DNA of 64,000 nt from Segatella copri (GCF_949820605.1 NZ_CATKVU010000007.1:430953-494952); one strand, 5' to 3'; positions 1 through 8,776 are shown, numbered from the stretch's first letter. Notes: a model not told the origin generated them from the sequence alone. A program made the numbers and translations.

Positions 1-1
1 A

Positions 2-1231
2 ACCAATCATATGATAAAATGCATCGACTTCTATTTTGATGCGGTCGTCTCCATATTGGCTGAAAAGGGCGTGATTAGTCTGGAGGAACAATATGTTGAT
101 GGCACTAAGATAGAGTCGAAAGCAAACAAGTACACGTTTGTATGGAAGAAGACCGTGGAAAAGAACAGGGCTAAGCTCTTGGAAAAGACATCTGCTGCAT
201 TGGCTCAGATAAAAGAACAAATTCGCCTGAATGGCGGGAGTGACATTAGGGAAGAAGACAGCGAGCCAGCCACTTCCGCCAAGGATGTAGAGAGAAGTGC
301 ACGTTTGTGTGAGAGGCAAGTGAAGAACCTTCCTAAGGCAAAGCTTACAGGAAGAGAGAAGCAAAAGCTAAATACTCAGATAGATCACTTGTTCAAAGCC
401 TCGGACAAACTGTGCGAGTATGAAAAATCACTGGATATACTGGGCGAGAGAAACAGTTACTCCAAGACTGATCCCGATGCGACCTTCATGCGCCTCAAGG
501 AAGATGCCATGAACAATGGGCAGACAAAGCCTGCCTATAACCTTCAAATTGCGACAGAGAATCAATATTGGACGAATTTCGCCCTTTATCCCAATCCAAC
601 AGACACCCTGACCTTCAAGCCTTTTTTGGATAAGTACAAGAAAAGATATGGAAAGCAATCCAAGAGCGTCACCGCAGACTCAGGGTATGGCTCGGAGGAG
701 AACTACGAGTACCTAGAGATGGAAGAGATGATGGGTTATGTAAAGTACAACTGGTTTCACAAGGAACAGCATAAGCCTTTCAAGGAGGATGCCTTCAACC
801 AAGCGAACTTCTACTACAACAGGGATGATGACTATTATGTCTGCCCCATGGGACAACACATGGAACCTTGTGGACAACGGCAAACGAAAAGTGACTCCGG
901 CTATGTGTCTGTCATTACATTATATAGAGCACAACGATGTGATGGATGTCCGCTTGGAAGTCTCTGCAAGAAATCCAAAGGCAACAGAACCATATATGTC
1001 AACCATAAACTGAATGCATATAAAAAGGAAGCCTTCCTGCTACTAACGTCTGAAGAGGGCTTGAAACACAGAAGCCAGCGACCGATAGAGCCGGAAGCTG
1101 TATTTGGGCAGATGAAGGCAGATATGCATTATAAGCGATTCAGGCATTTTGGAATGGACAAGGTTTACATGGATCTAGGATTGTTCGGAATGGGATTCAA
1201 TTTGAAGAAATATTTGGGTATAAAACGATAA
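2..1231 (+). CDS. IS1182-family transposase, 5' part outside window
   Basis: DDE transposase that moves copy A. The reading frame is open from base 2 (T-N-H-M-I-K-C), so the first ATG at position 11 is internal; compared with the complete copy at 5992-7548 about 109 N-terminal residues lie upstream of the window. The visible part has the family's middle domain (VDGTKIESKANKYTF, DPDATFMRLKED) and the C-terminal DDE_Tnp_1_6 region with CPMGQHM and a CDGCPLGSLC cysteine cluster, followed by the ERxxxPEAVFGQMKAD-type glutamate region. It differs from copy B by a single visible residue (Pro versus Ser in TFK(P/S)FLDKY), so both copies are recent and probably functional. Confidence 0.92.
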   Translation, partial: TNHMIKCIDFYFDAVVSILAEKGVISLEEQYVDGTKIESKANKYTFVWKKTVEKNRAKLLEKTSAALAQIKEQIRLNGGSDIREEDSEPATSAKDVERSARLCERQVKNLPKAKLTGREKQKLNTQIDHLFKASDKLCEYEKSLDILGERNSYSKTDPDATFMRLKEDAMNNGQTKPAYNLQIATENQYWTNFALYPNPTDTLTFKPFLDKYKKRYGKQSKSVTADSGYGSEENYEYLEMEEMMGYVKYNWFHKEQHKPFKEDAFNQANFYYNRDDDYYVCPMGQHMEPCGQRQTKSDSGYVSVITLYRAQRCDGCPLGSLCKKSKGNRTIYVNHKLNAYKKEAFLLLTSEEGLKHRSQRPIEPEAVFGQMKADMHYKRFRHFGMDKVYMDLGLFGMGFNLKKYLGIKR

Positions 1232-1405
1232 AACTCAATTTTGTTTTTTTTATCGCCAGGGATAACTATGCCCTTTTGTGAGCTTTGGGGCTGTTTTGTT
1301 ATCGATAAAACAAGAAAAGTAAAGTTTCTATACAATATAATAAGATTCCCTTTGTGAAGAAAGACTACGATTCAACTAGAATATACAGAAACACACACAA
1401 AAAAA

Positions 1406-1435
1406 GGGTGCGTCACAGACTTATGACACACCCTC
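1406..1435 (-). terminator. IS1182 copy A right end; hairpin doubling as terminator of the outer-membrane protein operon
   Basis: Imperfect palindrome (GGGTGCGTCAC ... TTATGACACACCC). Read on the minus strand it is a G+C-rich hairpin followed by a run of seven T, 53 bp downstream of the stop of the minus-strand gene 1489-2382. It is therefore both the IS terminal repeat and a plausible intrinsic terminator. Confidence 0.7.
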
Positions 1436-1488
1436 TTCAGTTATGTCTTGCTACATTACAGCTATATTCCTGCTACATTGCAGCTATG

Positions 1489-2382
1489 TTACAGTCTGAA
1501 TCCTAAGCCGATGGTCATCGGGTAGCACTCGGGAGCCTTGGTCTTGTTGAGCAGTGGGGTTACTCCGGCACGGGCGTAGAGCATCACACCTGAGTAGCCG
1601 GCACGGACCTCGAGGTTCAAGCCGATAGGGTTGAGGTTGATATCGCCCGTTTCGGTATGCTTGTGCTTTCCGATGAAGTAGCGGGAATGCTCGTGCCAGC
1701 GGTATTCTACAGATGGACCTAAAGCCAGGAATGCATCATGGCATCCTATGCGCTTCTGCCACTCCAGCATGATAGGCAGGCGGAGCACATTGTAGCTGAT
1801 ATAGCTTTTCTTCAGCGTCTCGCCTTCTATTGGAGTCATTGCCGATACCCCGTTTTCGGTGCTTAATACATAATTGTCCTTGAAATGGTGGTGCACCTGT
1901 CCGATGGAGAGAGAGGAAGTGAGCGCCATTTCGTTGGAAAGGCGGAAGCAGAGACTGGTGAGGGTGATGCCCCATTCCCACGACTTGGAGTCGCGACTGT
2001 GCATCTCGTTGTTGCCTCCCATGCTTCCCCTGCTGCCTGGCAACTGGCTGCAGCCGAAGAAGAAGGTTGGATAATGACTCTCCAGACTGCGCTTGCGCTT
2101 GCTCAAGGTCTGAGGGATGAATGGTGAGGTGACAAATACCTTTTCTACTTCCTGACCATCTACGAATTGGGTCTCTGAAATCTTGGTCATCTCGTTGCCG
2201 TTCATCTTATATATCTTCACAGAAGTCTGTTCACCATCCTGCTTGATGACGATGTTCTGGTCGTTCACTCTGATTGTGGTGTCGTTAGCCTCTACCGAGG
2301 CTGGTGCACAGTTGCTGTTGGTTTCAGCAAGGGCAAAGGCTGGCATCATGGCAGCCATCATCATTACGTTTTTGATATTCAT
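1489..2382 (-). CDS. Outer-membrane beta-barrel protein of an ECF sigma operon
   Basis: A 297-residue secreted protein. Residues 1-19 form a signal peptide (MNIKNVMMMAAMMPAFALA). The second half consists of alternating amphipathic strands and the chain ends in GLGFRL, a terminal aromatic/hydrophobic strand typical of Bacteroidota outer-membrane barrels; residues 120-297 resemble small porin-like barrel proteins. It is the last gene of a minus-strand run that starts with a sigma factor at 4030, so it is probably the regulon's envelope product. The function is not recognised; a surface or stress-related barrel is the most I can infer. Confidence 0.7.
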   Translation of the reverse strand: MNIKNVMMMAAMMPAFALAETNSNCAPASVEANDTTIRVNDQNIVIKQDGEQTSVKIYKMNGNEMTKISETQFVDGQEVEKVFVTSPFIPQTLSKRKRSLESHYPTFFFGCSQLPGSRGSMGGNNEMHSRDSKSWEWGITLTSLCFRLSNEMALTSSLSIGQVHHHFKDNYVLSTENGVSAMTPIEGETLKKSYISYNVLRLPIMLEWQKRIGCHDAFLALGPSVEYRWHEHSRYFIGKHKHTETGDINLNPIGLNLEVRAGYSGVMLYARAGVTPLLNKTKAPECYPMTIGLGFRL

Positions 2383-2445
2383 AATACTATATTTTATGTT
2401 GTTTTTTATTCTTATAGAGAAGATTCCAGAAGAAAAATGTTGCTT

Positions 2446-2892
2446 CTATCTTCTGGAATAGCAGAGTTGCATGATATCTTCGGGCGACAGGTCGCCTTCG
2501 ATATAAATCACGGTTCCCTTGCTTTCACTCGGATTGCTGAAGAGGATGAAGCGGTTGTCGCCATTGCTCAAGGGTGCCATCATGTAATAGCCGCTCACCA
2601 TCTTGCCATTTTCCACCACCTCTCTGATCTTTTTCGCAGCCTTGCGGTCGGACTTCAGATAGTGGGCTATTTCCGTGGTATGGTTCTTATATACCAGGCT
2701 CTTGTATATCTTGAGCTTGTAACCTTTGAGTTGCGCATTCTGCATCGTAACCATCTTGCATCCCTTGGCATGCCCGAAGCGTTGGAATATGTTTTTTACG
2801 TATAGTCCCTCCTGGGCATTAGCCGAAATTGAGGCTACCCCGATAAGAAGCAGTCCGATGAAGAAGCGTTTTATCAAGTTGCATCGTTTCAT
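2446..2892 (-). CDS. Small secreted protein, DUF4252/DUF6108-like, in ECF sigma operon
   Basis: A 148-residue protein with an N-terminal signal peptide (hydrophobic FFIGLLLIGVASISANA, cleavage near residue 26). The mature part is a short alpha/beta domain ending ...EDIMQLCYSRR. Small exported proteins of this type commonly sit behind an ECF sigma and anti-sigma gene in Bacteroidota; the DUF assignment is from memory of that context and uncertain. It lies 63 bp upstream of the barrel protein gene and 66 bp downstream of the anti-sigma-like gene, all on one strand. No catalytic motif is visible. Confidence 0.65.
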   Translation of the reverse strand: MKRCNLIKRFFIGLLLIGVASISANAQEGLYVKNIFQRFGHAKGCKMVTMQNAQLKGYKLKIYKSLVYKNHTTEIAHYLKSDRKAAKKIREVVENGKMVSGYYMMAPLSNGDNRFILFSNPSESKGTVIYIEGDLSPEDIMQLCYSRR

Positions 2893-2958
2893 ATTCTATA
2901 CCTTATTATATATATTATACTTTATAGTTTGATTGATTATTTCATCTAAAAGATGAAT

Positions 2959-3513
2959 TTATTGTTTCATCATATCCAGGGCACTGAATGGATCTTCGGA
3001 ATCTGCCGAAACATCTTCCAGGGCATCCAGGGCTTCGTTATGAACGAACTCCTGGTCGGTATAAACCTTTCCATCGATAACCGCATAACATTCAGGCTGA
3101 GGCTGGGTTATCTTCTGGATGCCCACAATCAGGAATGCGATGATAGCGGCGGCTGCCACAGAAGTGCCGAAATATTTGAGCCATCTGCTGCGAGAAGCTT
3201 CCTTCTTTGTAAAAGTTTCCTTCTTTGGAGAAGTTTCCTCTTCCTTTCCTTCTTTCTTTGGGATATTCTTTTCTTCATCTTCTAGAATATCCTCCTTTTC
3301 TATCTCCTTCTCTTCTTCTTTTAGAATTTGAGAAAGATTCATCTGTTCGAATCCGATATAGCTGAAGAGGGCGCGATAGGATTCCCATTCTTCCGGAATA
3401 TCATTGCCATGCTCTTCGAAATATTTTCTGAGCGTTGCCTCTTCTTCATTGGATGTGGCACCATCCATATACTTGTTGAGCAAGTCCTGTATTTTCTTTA
3501 TTTCATCATTCAT
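2959..3513 (-). CDS. Probable anti-sigma-like membrane protein
   Basis: A 184-residue protein directly downstream (16 bp) of an ECF sigma gene. Residues 1-55 (IQDLLNKYMDGATSNEEEATLRKYF) resemble the N-terminal helical region of Bacteroidota anti-sigma factors that holds the sigma factor in the cytoplasm. Residues 65-108 are a Lys/Glu-rich linker, 111-134 a single transmembrane segment (FGTSVAAAAIIAFLIVGI), and the short C-terminal part would be periplasmic. No ZAS zinc motif (HxxxCxxC) is visible, so the anti-sigma role rests on position and layout. Confidence 0.65.
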   Translation of the reverse strand: MNDEIKKIQDLLNKYMDGATSNEEEATLRKYFEEHGNDIPEEWESYRALFSYIGFEQMNLSQILKEEEKEIEKEDILEDEEKNIPKKEGKEEETSPKKETFTKKEASRSRWLKYFGTSVAAAAIIAFLIVGIQKITQPQPECYAVIDGKVYTDQEFVHNEALDALEDVSADSEDPFSALDMMKQ

Positions 3514-3529
3514 ATTCTTTCCTCCTTCT

Positions 3530-4030
3530 TTATTTTGTTCTGTTCTGTTTCACGATATTCATATAGGTCTCTCTGATTTTGAGTCGGGCTCGGGAGAGAT
3601 TCTTTCGGAGATTATCGGCAGTACATCCCGTTATCAGCATGATTTCATCGGCAGTATAGCCTTCTATCTCCTTCATGCGGAATATCTGCTGCTGCAAGGG
3701 CGGAAGCTGTGCCACTATCTGCTTGATGAGGTTTACCTCGTCCCGTTGCTCTGCCCGCCGGTCTTCTATGGGTACTTCCATCACCTTGTCGGTGGTGAAG
3801 TTCCACTCCTCATGTCGGCACTGGTCATAAAACTTGTTGCGCATGATGGTGATGGCGAGTGCCTTGAGGTTATCTTCTGCCTTGATGTTCTGGCGCATGT
3901 CCCACAGCCTGAGCATGACTTCCTGCACGAGGTCTTCGGCATTGTCGTCACTCTCAGTCAACCTTAGCGCATACGCTTTCAAGTTGCTGCGCATTGGTAG
4001 GATGATATGGTTGAATTCTTCTGTTCTCAT
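3530..4030 (-). CDS. ECF-type RNA polymerase sigma factor
   Basis: A 166-residue sigma-70 family protein of the extracytoplasmic-function class. Region 2 is visible at about residues 10-75 (DNAEDLVQEVMLRLWD and the following helix) and region 4 at about 108-155 (LPPLQQQIFRMKEIEGYTADEI, then the recognition helix TADNLRKNLSRARLKIRE). There is no region 3, as expected for the class. It heads the minus-strand operon 4030-1489, so it probably transcribes its own operon and is held by the membrane protein encoded next. The promoter on the minus strand was not resolved among the A/T runs at 4070-4120. Confidence 0.9.
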   Translation of the reverse strand: MRTEEFNHIILPMRSNLKAYALRLTESDDNAEDLVQEVMLRLWDMRQNIKAEDNLKALAITIMRNKFYDQCRHEEWNFTTDKVMEVPIEDRRAEQRDEVNLIKQIVAQLPPLQQQIFRMKEIEGYTADEIMLITGCTADNLRKNLSRARLKIRETYMNIVKQNRTK

Positions 4031-4125
4031 AACCTTTACACTCTATAGACGTATGAAATTGAAAAATCGGACATCATAAAAAAGTTTTTTTTCAAAAAAT
4101 GCTTTCTTTTTTCAAAGAAAAATAG

Positions 4126-4133
4126 TATTTTTG
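4126..4133 (+). promoter_or_regulatory. Bacteroidota -7 box for the lactate permease
   Basis: TATTTTTG followed by C matches TAnnTTTG. Transcription would start near 4140, about 45 bp before the permease ATG at 4185. Confidence 0.6.
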
Positions 4134-4184
4134 CAAGTGAAACATAAAATTTAGCAATCGAAGACATTAAAAACTGAATGGCTT

Positions 4185-5765
4185 ATGGCATCTGTAGTTT
4201 CTATTATTCCCATCGTGTTGCTGTTCATCCTGATGCTCGGCTTCAAGATGGCAGGTCATAAAAGCGCCTTGCTGACGCTCGTAATTACCGTGTTGCTCGC
4301 TCTCTTCGCTGCTTCGCCGCTGGGCATGATTGCTCCGAAACATGCGGAGGACAGCGTGATCGCCCTGACGGGATGGGCGGTGGTGGAAGGCATCCTGAAG
4401 GCGGTGTTCCCGATTCTCATCATCATCCTGATGGCTATCTACAGCTATAATATCCTCGTGGAAAGCAAGCAGATAGACGTAATCAAGAGGCAGTTTACAT
4501 CAATTACCGATGATAAGGGGCTGCTCGTGCTGCTCCTCGTATGGGGATTCGGCGGACTGCTCGAAGGTATGGCGGGCTTCGGAACGGCGGTGGCGATACC
4601 TGCTGCTATCCTCATCGGACTCGGCTTCAAGCCGATGTTCTCGGCTCTGGTATCCTTAATCGGTAATACCGTGGCTACGGGATTTGGTGCTGTGGGTGTA
4701 CCGGTTACTACGCTCTGTAACGAGGTGGCTGAAAGCGGATCGGCTTCGGCGGCACAGATTTGCGAGACTTCGGCTTTCGCCATTATCCAGCTGGCACCTC
4801 TCTTTATCATCCTGCCTTTCATCATCCTGACGCTTACCGATAAGCACAATCTTATCAAGAATCTCATTATCGCCCTTTGGGTGGGGGTGATTTCCGTGGT
4901 AGTGCAGTTTGTCTGCGGCTATTATCTCGGTTCGGAGACTCCAGCCATCATCGGTTCACTGGCAGCCATTATCGCCATCATCGCATACGCCAAGGTATTT
5001 GCCAGAAAGAGCAAGGTGCAGGATAGGGAAACCTTTACGCTTGCCGAGAGCCTGAAGGCATGGAGCGTTTACCTCTTTATATTGATATTCATCCTGGTTT
5101 CCGGAGCACTCTGTCCTCCGGTCAATGCTTTCCTCAAGAGTCATTTGGTGAGTGCGGTTCATCTGCCTGTGCTCGACAGCACCTTTAAGTTTGGCTGGAT
5201 ATCCAATGCGGGCCTGATGCTCTTTCTGGGTGCTACGATTGGTGGACTGATACAGGGATTAAGCCTCAAGCGATTGATGGTGATTCTTGCCCGTACCACA
5301 GTGAATCTGCGCAAGACAGTGGTGACCATCTGTTCGCTGATAGCCTTGGCGAGTGTGATGAACTATTCGGGAATGATTACTGCCATCGCCTCCGGACTGG
5401 TGGCAGTAACGGGAGATTTCTATCCTCTGGTTGCGCCGATGATTGGTGCCATCGGAACCTTCGTAACGGGTTCTGATACCTCTTCGAATATCCTCTTTGC
5501 CAAGCTCCAGGCTCATGTTGCCAATCAGTTGGGTATGACGGGGCAGAGCACATTCTTCGGTATGGAGGGTGGGCAGGAGAACTGGCTGGTTGCTGCCAAC
5601 ACCACGGGAGCTACAGGTGGCAAGATGATCAGTCCGCAGAGTATCGCCATTGCTACTGCAGCCTGCGATATGGAGGGAAAGGATGGAGAGATTCTCCGTT
5701 CGGCCATCCCATACGCCCTGCTTTATATCGTATTGGGCGGACTGATGGTTTACTTCGGTTGCTGA
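4185..5765 (+). CDS. lctP: L-lactate permease (LctP/LldP family)
   Basis: A 526-residue polytopic inner-membrane transporter with about 12-14 hydrophobic segments. Family signatures include GFGGLLEGMAGFGTAVAIPAA near residues 121-141, LIGNTVATGFGAVGVPVTTL, and the C-terminal GSDTSSNILFAKLQ and ANTTGATGGKMISPQSIAIA blocks. The family imports lactate and glycolate with protons. The gene stands alone on the plus strand, divergent from the ECF sigma operon and enclosed with it between the inverted IS1182 copies. The copy B terminal hairpin starts 22 bp after its stop and probably ends its transcript. Confidence 0.93.
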   Translation: MASVVSIIPIVLLFILMLGFKMAGHKSALLTLVITVLLALFAASPLGMIAPKHAEDSVIALTGWAVVEGILKAVFPILIIILMAIYSYNILVESKQIDVIKRQFTSITDDKGLLVLLLVWGFGGLLEGMAGFGTAVAIPAAILIGLGFKPMFSALVSLIGNTVATGFGAVGVPVTTLCNEVAESGSASAAQICETSAFAIIQLAPLFIILPFIILTLTDKHNLIKNLIIALWVGVISVVVQFVCGYYLGSETPAIIGSLAAIIAIIAYAKVFARKSKVQDRETFTLAESLKAWSVYLFILIFILVSGALCPPVNAFLKSHLVSAVHLPVLDSTFKFGWISNAGLMLFLGATIGGLIQGLSLKRLMVILARTTVNLRKTVVTICSLIALASVMNYSGMITAIASGLVAVTGDFYPLVAPMIGAIGTFVTGSDTSSNILFAKLQAHVANQLGMTGQSTFFGMEGGQENWLVAANTTGATGGKMISPQSIAIATAACDMEGKDGEILRSAIPYALLYIVLGGLMVYFGC

Positions 5766-5787
5766 TCTTCTTTTTTTATATAAAAAA

Positions 5788-5817
5788 GAGGGTGTGTCAT
5801 AAGTCTATGGCGCACCC
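5788..5817 (+). terminator. IS1182 copy B terminal repeat acting as lctP terminator
   Basis: GGGTGTGTCAT, loop AAGTCT, ATGGCGCACCC, then T7. This is an intrinsic terminator on the plus strand for the lactate permease as well as the IS end. The exact inverted copy is at 7685-7714. Confidence 0.75.
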
Positions 5818-5991
5818 TTTTTTTGTGTGTGTTTCTATATATTCTAGTTGAATCGTAGTCTTTCTTCACAAAGGGAATCTTATTATATTGTATAGAAACT
5901 TTACTTTACTTGTTTTATCGATAACAAAACAGCCCCAAAGCTCACAAAAGGGCATAGTTATCCCTGACGATAAAAAAAACAAAATTGAGTT

Positions 5992-7548
5992 TTATCGTTT
6001 TATACCCAAATATTTCTTCAAATTGAATCCCATTCCGAACAATCCTAGATCCATGTAAACCTTGTCCATTCCAAAATGCCTGAATCGCTTATAATGCATA
6101 TCTGCCTTCATCTGCCCAAATACAGCTTCCGGCTCTATCGGTCGCTGGCTTCTGTGTTTCAAGCCCTCTTCAGACGTTAGTAGCAGGAAGGCTTCCTTTT
6201 TATATGCATTCAGTTTATGGTTGACATATATGGTTCTGTTGCCTTTGGATTTCTTGCAGAGACTTCCAAGCGGACATCCATCACATCGTTGTGCTCTATA
6301 TAATGTAATGACAGACACATAGCCGGAGTCACTTTTCGTTTGCCGTTGTCCACAAGGTTCCATGTGTTGTCCCATGGGGCAGACATAATAGTCATCATCC
6401 CTGTTGTAGTAGAAGTTCGCTTGGTTGAAGGCATCCTCCTTGAAAGGCTTATGCTGTTCCTTGTGAAACCAGTTGTACTTTACATAACCCATCATCTCTT
6501 CCATCTCTAGGTACTCGTAGTTCTCCTCCGAGCCATACCCTGAGTCTGCGGTGACGCTCTTGGATTGCTTTCCATATCTTTTCTTGTACTTATCCAAAAA
6601 AGACTTGAAGGTCAGGGTGTCTGTTGGATTGGGATAAAGGGCGAAATTCGTCCAATATTGATTCTCTGTCGCAATTTGAAGGTTATAGGCAGGCTTTGTC
6701 TGCCCATTGTTCATGGCATCTTCCTTGAGGCGCATGAAGGTCGCATCGGGATCAGTCTTGGAGTAACTGTTTCTCTCGCCCAGTATATCCAGTGATTTTT
6801 CATACTCGCACAGTTTGTCCGAGGCTTTGAACAAGTGATCTATCTGAGTATTTAGCTTTTGCTTCTCTCTTCCTGTAAGCTTTGCCTTAGGAAGGTTCTT
6901 CACTTGCCTCTCACACAAACGTGCACTTCTCTCTACATCCTTGGCGGAAGTGGCTGGCTCGCTGTCTTCTTCCCTAATGTCACTCCCGCCATTCAGGCGA
7001 ATTTGTTCTTTTATCTGAGCCAATGCAGCAGATGTCTTTTCCAAGAGCTTAGCCCTGTTCTTTTCCACGGTCTTCTTCCATACAAACGTGTACTTGTTTG
7101 CTTTCGACTCTATCTTAGTGCCATCAACATATTGTTCCTCCAGACTAATCACGCCCTTTTCAGCCAATATGGAGACGACTGCATCAAAATAGAAGTCGAT
7201 GCACTTTATCATATGATTGGTTCTAAAGCGGTTGATGGTCGCGAAAGACAGTCGCTTGCCTCCACAAATCCACATATAGCGAACATCGTATTTAAGTGCG
7301 TCCGCTATGCCACGACAGGAATAAACGCCATTGATATAGGCAAAAACAACTAAACTTAGAAGCATCTTCGGACTGTAAGGAGGAGCACCAATCCCATCAT
7401 AGGTATCCATGAGAGGGTTGATGTCCATACTGCGAACAATACGATCCACCATACGAACTTTGCTGTCTTTTGGCACATAATCATCGAAAGAGTTAGGAAA
7501 AAAGCTCAATTCGTGCCGAGTTTCAGATTTTATTTGTATCTTTGCCAT
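5992..7548 (-). CDS. IS1182-family transposase (complete copy)
   Basis: A 518-residue DDE transposase starting at MAKIQIKSETRHELSFFP; an upstream in-frame codon would add 16 residues, but the start at 7548 fits family length and lies 19 bp after the -7 box. The N-terminal DUF772-type region (PPYSPKMLLSLVVFAYINGV) is followed by the transposase core; the C-terminal half carries the cysteine cluster (CPMG, CDGCPLGSLC) and the PEAVFGQMKAD segment. Acts on the two hairpin-like element ends. The matching partial copy is at 2-1231. Confidence 0.93.
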   Translation of the reverse strand: MAKIQIKSETRHELSFFPNSFDDYVPKDSKVRMVDRIVRSMDINPLMDTYDGIGAPPYSPKMLLSLVVFAYINGVYSCRGIADALKYDVRYMWICGGKRLSFATINRFRTNHMIKCIDFYFDAVVSILAEKGVISLEEQYVDGTKIESKANKYTFVWKKTVEKNRAKLLEKTSAALAQIKEQIRLNGGSDIREEDSEPATSAKDVERSARLCERQVKNLPKAKLTGREKQKLNTQIDHLFKASDKLCEYEKSLDILGERNSYSKTDPDATFMRLKEDAMNNGQTKPAYNLQIATENQYWTNFALYPNPTDTLTFKSFLDKYKKRYGKQSKSVTADSGYGSEENYEYLEMEEMMGYVKYNWFHKEQHKPFKEDAFNQANFYYNRDDDYYVCPMGQHMEPCGQRQTKSDSGYVSVITLYRAQRCDGCPLGSLCKKSKGNRTIYVNHKLNAYKKEAFLLLTSEEGLKHRSQRPIEPEAVFGQMKADMHYKRFRHFGMDKVYMDLGLFGMGFNLKKYLGIKR

Positions 7549-7684
7549 ACTTAAAGAAGTTTTCTGCAAAGATACAAATCTTTTGCGGAAAGGCAAAGCC
7601 CGAGCTTGTGAAAGTTTGGGCTTTGTTGTAAATAAAAATGTTTTTTAAAGATTTCGTATCTGTGAAAAGGCAAAAAATAAAAAG

Positions 7685-7714
7685 GGGTGCGCCATAGACT
7701 TATGACACACCCTC
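7685..7714 (-). terminator. IS1182 copy B right terminal repeat acting as terminator of the DMT exporter gene
   Basis: On the minus strand this reads GGGTGTGTCAT, loop AAGTCT, ATGGCGCACCCC, then TTTTTATTTTTT, 30 bp downstream of the stop of the gene 7745-8689. It is the exact inverse of the 5788-5817 end. Confidence 0.75.
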
Positions 7715-7744
7715 TTTCAGTTTTATAAATCGACATTAAATCTT

Positions 7745-8689
7745 TTAAGCATGCCTTTTCTCGTAGGCCAGGCTGTGGTCGTGCTGGTCGATATCTCTCT
7801 TCGACTTGCTCTTTACCACGAGCCATACACCAGAGAAGATGAAAATGGCAGCAATCGCCTGCATACCCTTGAATACGGCGAGACCCACGATGACACTCAC
7901 AGTGACTGATATCAGCGGCTGCACATAATTATATACACTCACCACGGTAGGGCGCAACGTCTTCTGACCAATCATCATGCAGATGTAACCCAGGAAGGTG
8001 CCGAAGAAGATGACGTAGCCCGTTTCCCACCAGGTGCTCATCGGAACCTGGGCGAAAGGAATGTCCGATACGTGTCCTATCGTGAAAGGCCAGATGAAGA
8101 TGGTTGCCCAGGTAAACATCCACTTGTTCACCGTGAAGAGTGAATACTTCTGAACCAGCGGCTTGAAGAGTGCCAGATAGAGAGCGAACGAAAGCTGTGC
8201 CGAGATACAGAGTAGGTCGCCACAGATATTTCCTACCTTGGCATTGCCAGCCGTAGCACTCGTCAGGATGATGATACAGGCTCCGCTGCATCCCATCAGC
8301 ACACCGATAGCCTTCTTCCAGGTGATAGGTTCCTTCAGAATCAGGAACGAGAGAATCATGGCGAAGATAGGCATCGAAGTAGTCATGATGCTGGAGTTGC
8401 TTGGCGAGGTGAGACTCAGTCCGATGGTATAGCAGCATTGGTTGCATACCAGTCCGAATATGCCGGCACCTGCCATCTTGATGATGTCCTTGGTAGGGAT
8501 ATGTTCTCTTTTGGTGAAGAATGATGCTATCCAGAAGAGGAGGGCACCACCTAATACACGGAAGCTCACCAGGTCGATGCCGTCGATGCCGTGAAGCATA
8601 GCATCCTTGCCTACGGGAGCCATCAGTCCCCAGAATACGCCAGAACAGAAAAGGCACAGGTGGGCGATAAAAGGTCGTTTGTTATCCAT
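7745..8689 (-). CDS. DMT-superfamily permease with two EamA domains
   Basis: A 314-residue membrane protein with ten hydrophobic segments arranged as two EamA repeats (about residues 7-140 and 152-292). The first starts LFCSGVFWGLMAPVGKDAML and has the SFRVLGGALLFWI segment; the second ends VSVIVGLAVFKGMQAIAAIFIFSGVWLVVKS. Family members export metabolites or amino acids; the substrate cannot be told. The last 20 residues (SKRDIDQHDHSLAYEKRHA) are hydrophilic and cytoplasmic. Divergent from the AAA ATPase gene, sharing a 176-bp intergenic region with -7 boxes for both directions. Confidence 0.9.
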   Translation of the reverse strand: MDNKRPFIAHLCLFCSGVFWGLMAPVGKDAMLHGIDGIDLVSFRVLGGALLFWIASFFTKREHIPTKDIIKMAGAGIFGLVCNQCCYTIGLSLTSPSNSSIMTTSMPIFAMILSFLILKEPITWKKAIGVLMGCSGACIIILTSATAGNAKVGNICGDLLCISAQLSFALYLALFKPLVQKYSLFTVNKWMFTWATIFIWPFTIGHVSDIPFAQVPMSTWWETGYVIFFGTFLGYICMMIGQKTLRPTVVSVYNYVQPLISVTVSVIVGLAVFKGMQAIAAIFIFSGVWLVVKSKSKRDIDQHDHSLAYEKRHA

Positions 8690-8739
8690 TTTTTCCTTAT
8701 TTCTATTTAAATCTTCCTATTTTTGAATAAAATCGAGTG

Positions 8740-8776
8740 CAAAGGTACAAAAATTCGAGGAATTTTGCTATATTTG
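8740..8776. promoter_or_regulatory. Divergent promoter region, DMT exporter and AAA ATPase
   Basis: The minus-strand -7 box TACCTTTG (8740-8747) serves the exporter; the plus-strand box TATATTTG (8769-8776) serves the ATPase gene at 8866. Both are exact TAnnTTTG matches. Confidence 0.6.

Larger units (their letters stand above)
1..1435 (+). mobile_element. IS1182-family insertion sequence, copy A (left part outside window)
   Basis: Nearly identical to the complete copy at 5788-7714 but on the opposite strand; only the part from about transposase residue 110 onward is in the window. The right end is fixed by the terminal inverted repeat at 1406-1435, which matches the copy B ends with a few mismatches. 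About 200 bp of conserved non-coding sequence lies between the transposase stop and this end in both copies. Confidence 0.9.
5788..7714 (-). mobile_element. IS1182-family insertion sequence, copy B (complete)
   Basis: A complete 1927-bp element. Its ends are exact 30-bp inverted repeats at 5788-5817 and 7685-7714, each itself a hairpin. It contains one transposase gene on the minus strand with a -7 box (TATCTTTG on the minus strand, 7567-7574). No clear short target duplication is seen; the flanks are A/T-rich and read A6 on the left, TTTCAG on the right. Confidence 0.93.

Noticed and set aside
1436..5787. Proven composite transposon
   Set aside because: Only one complete copy is visible and no flanking target duplications could be found; chance insertion of two copies is equally possible.
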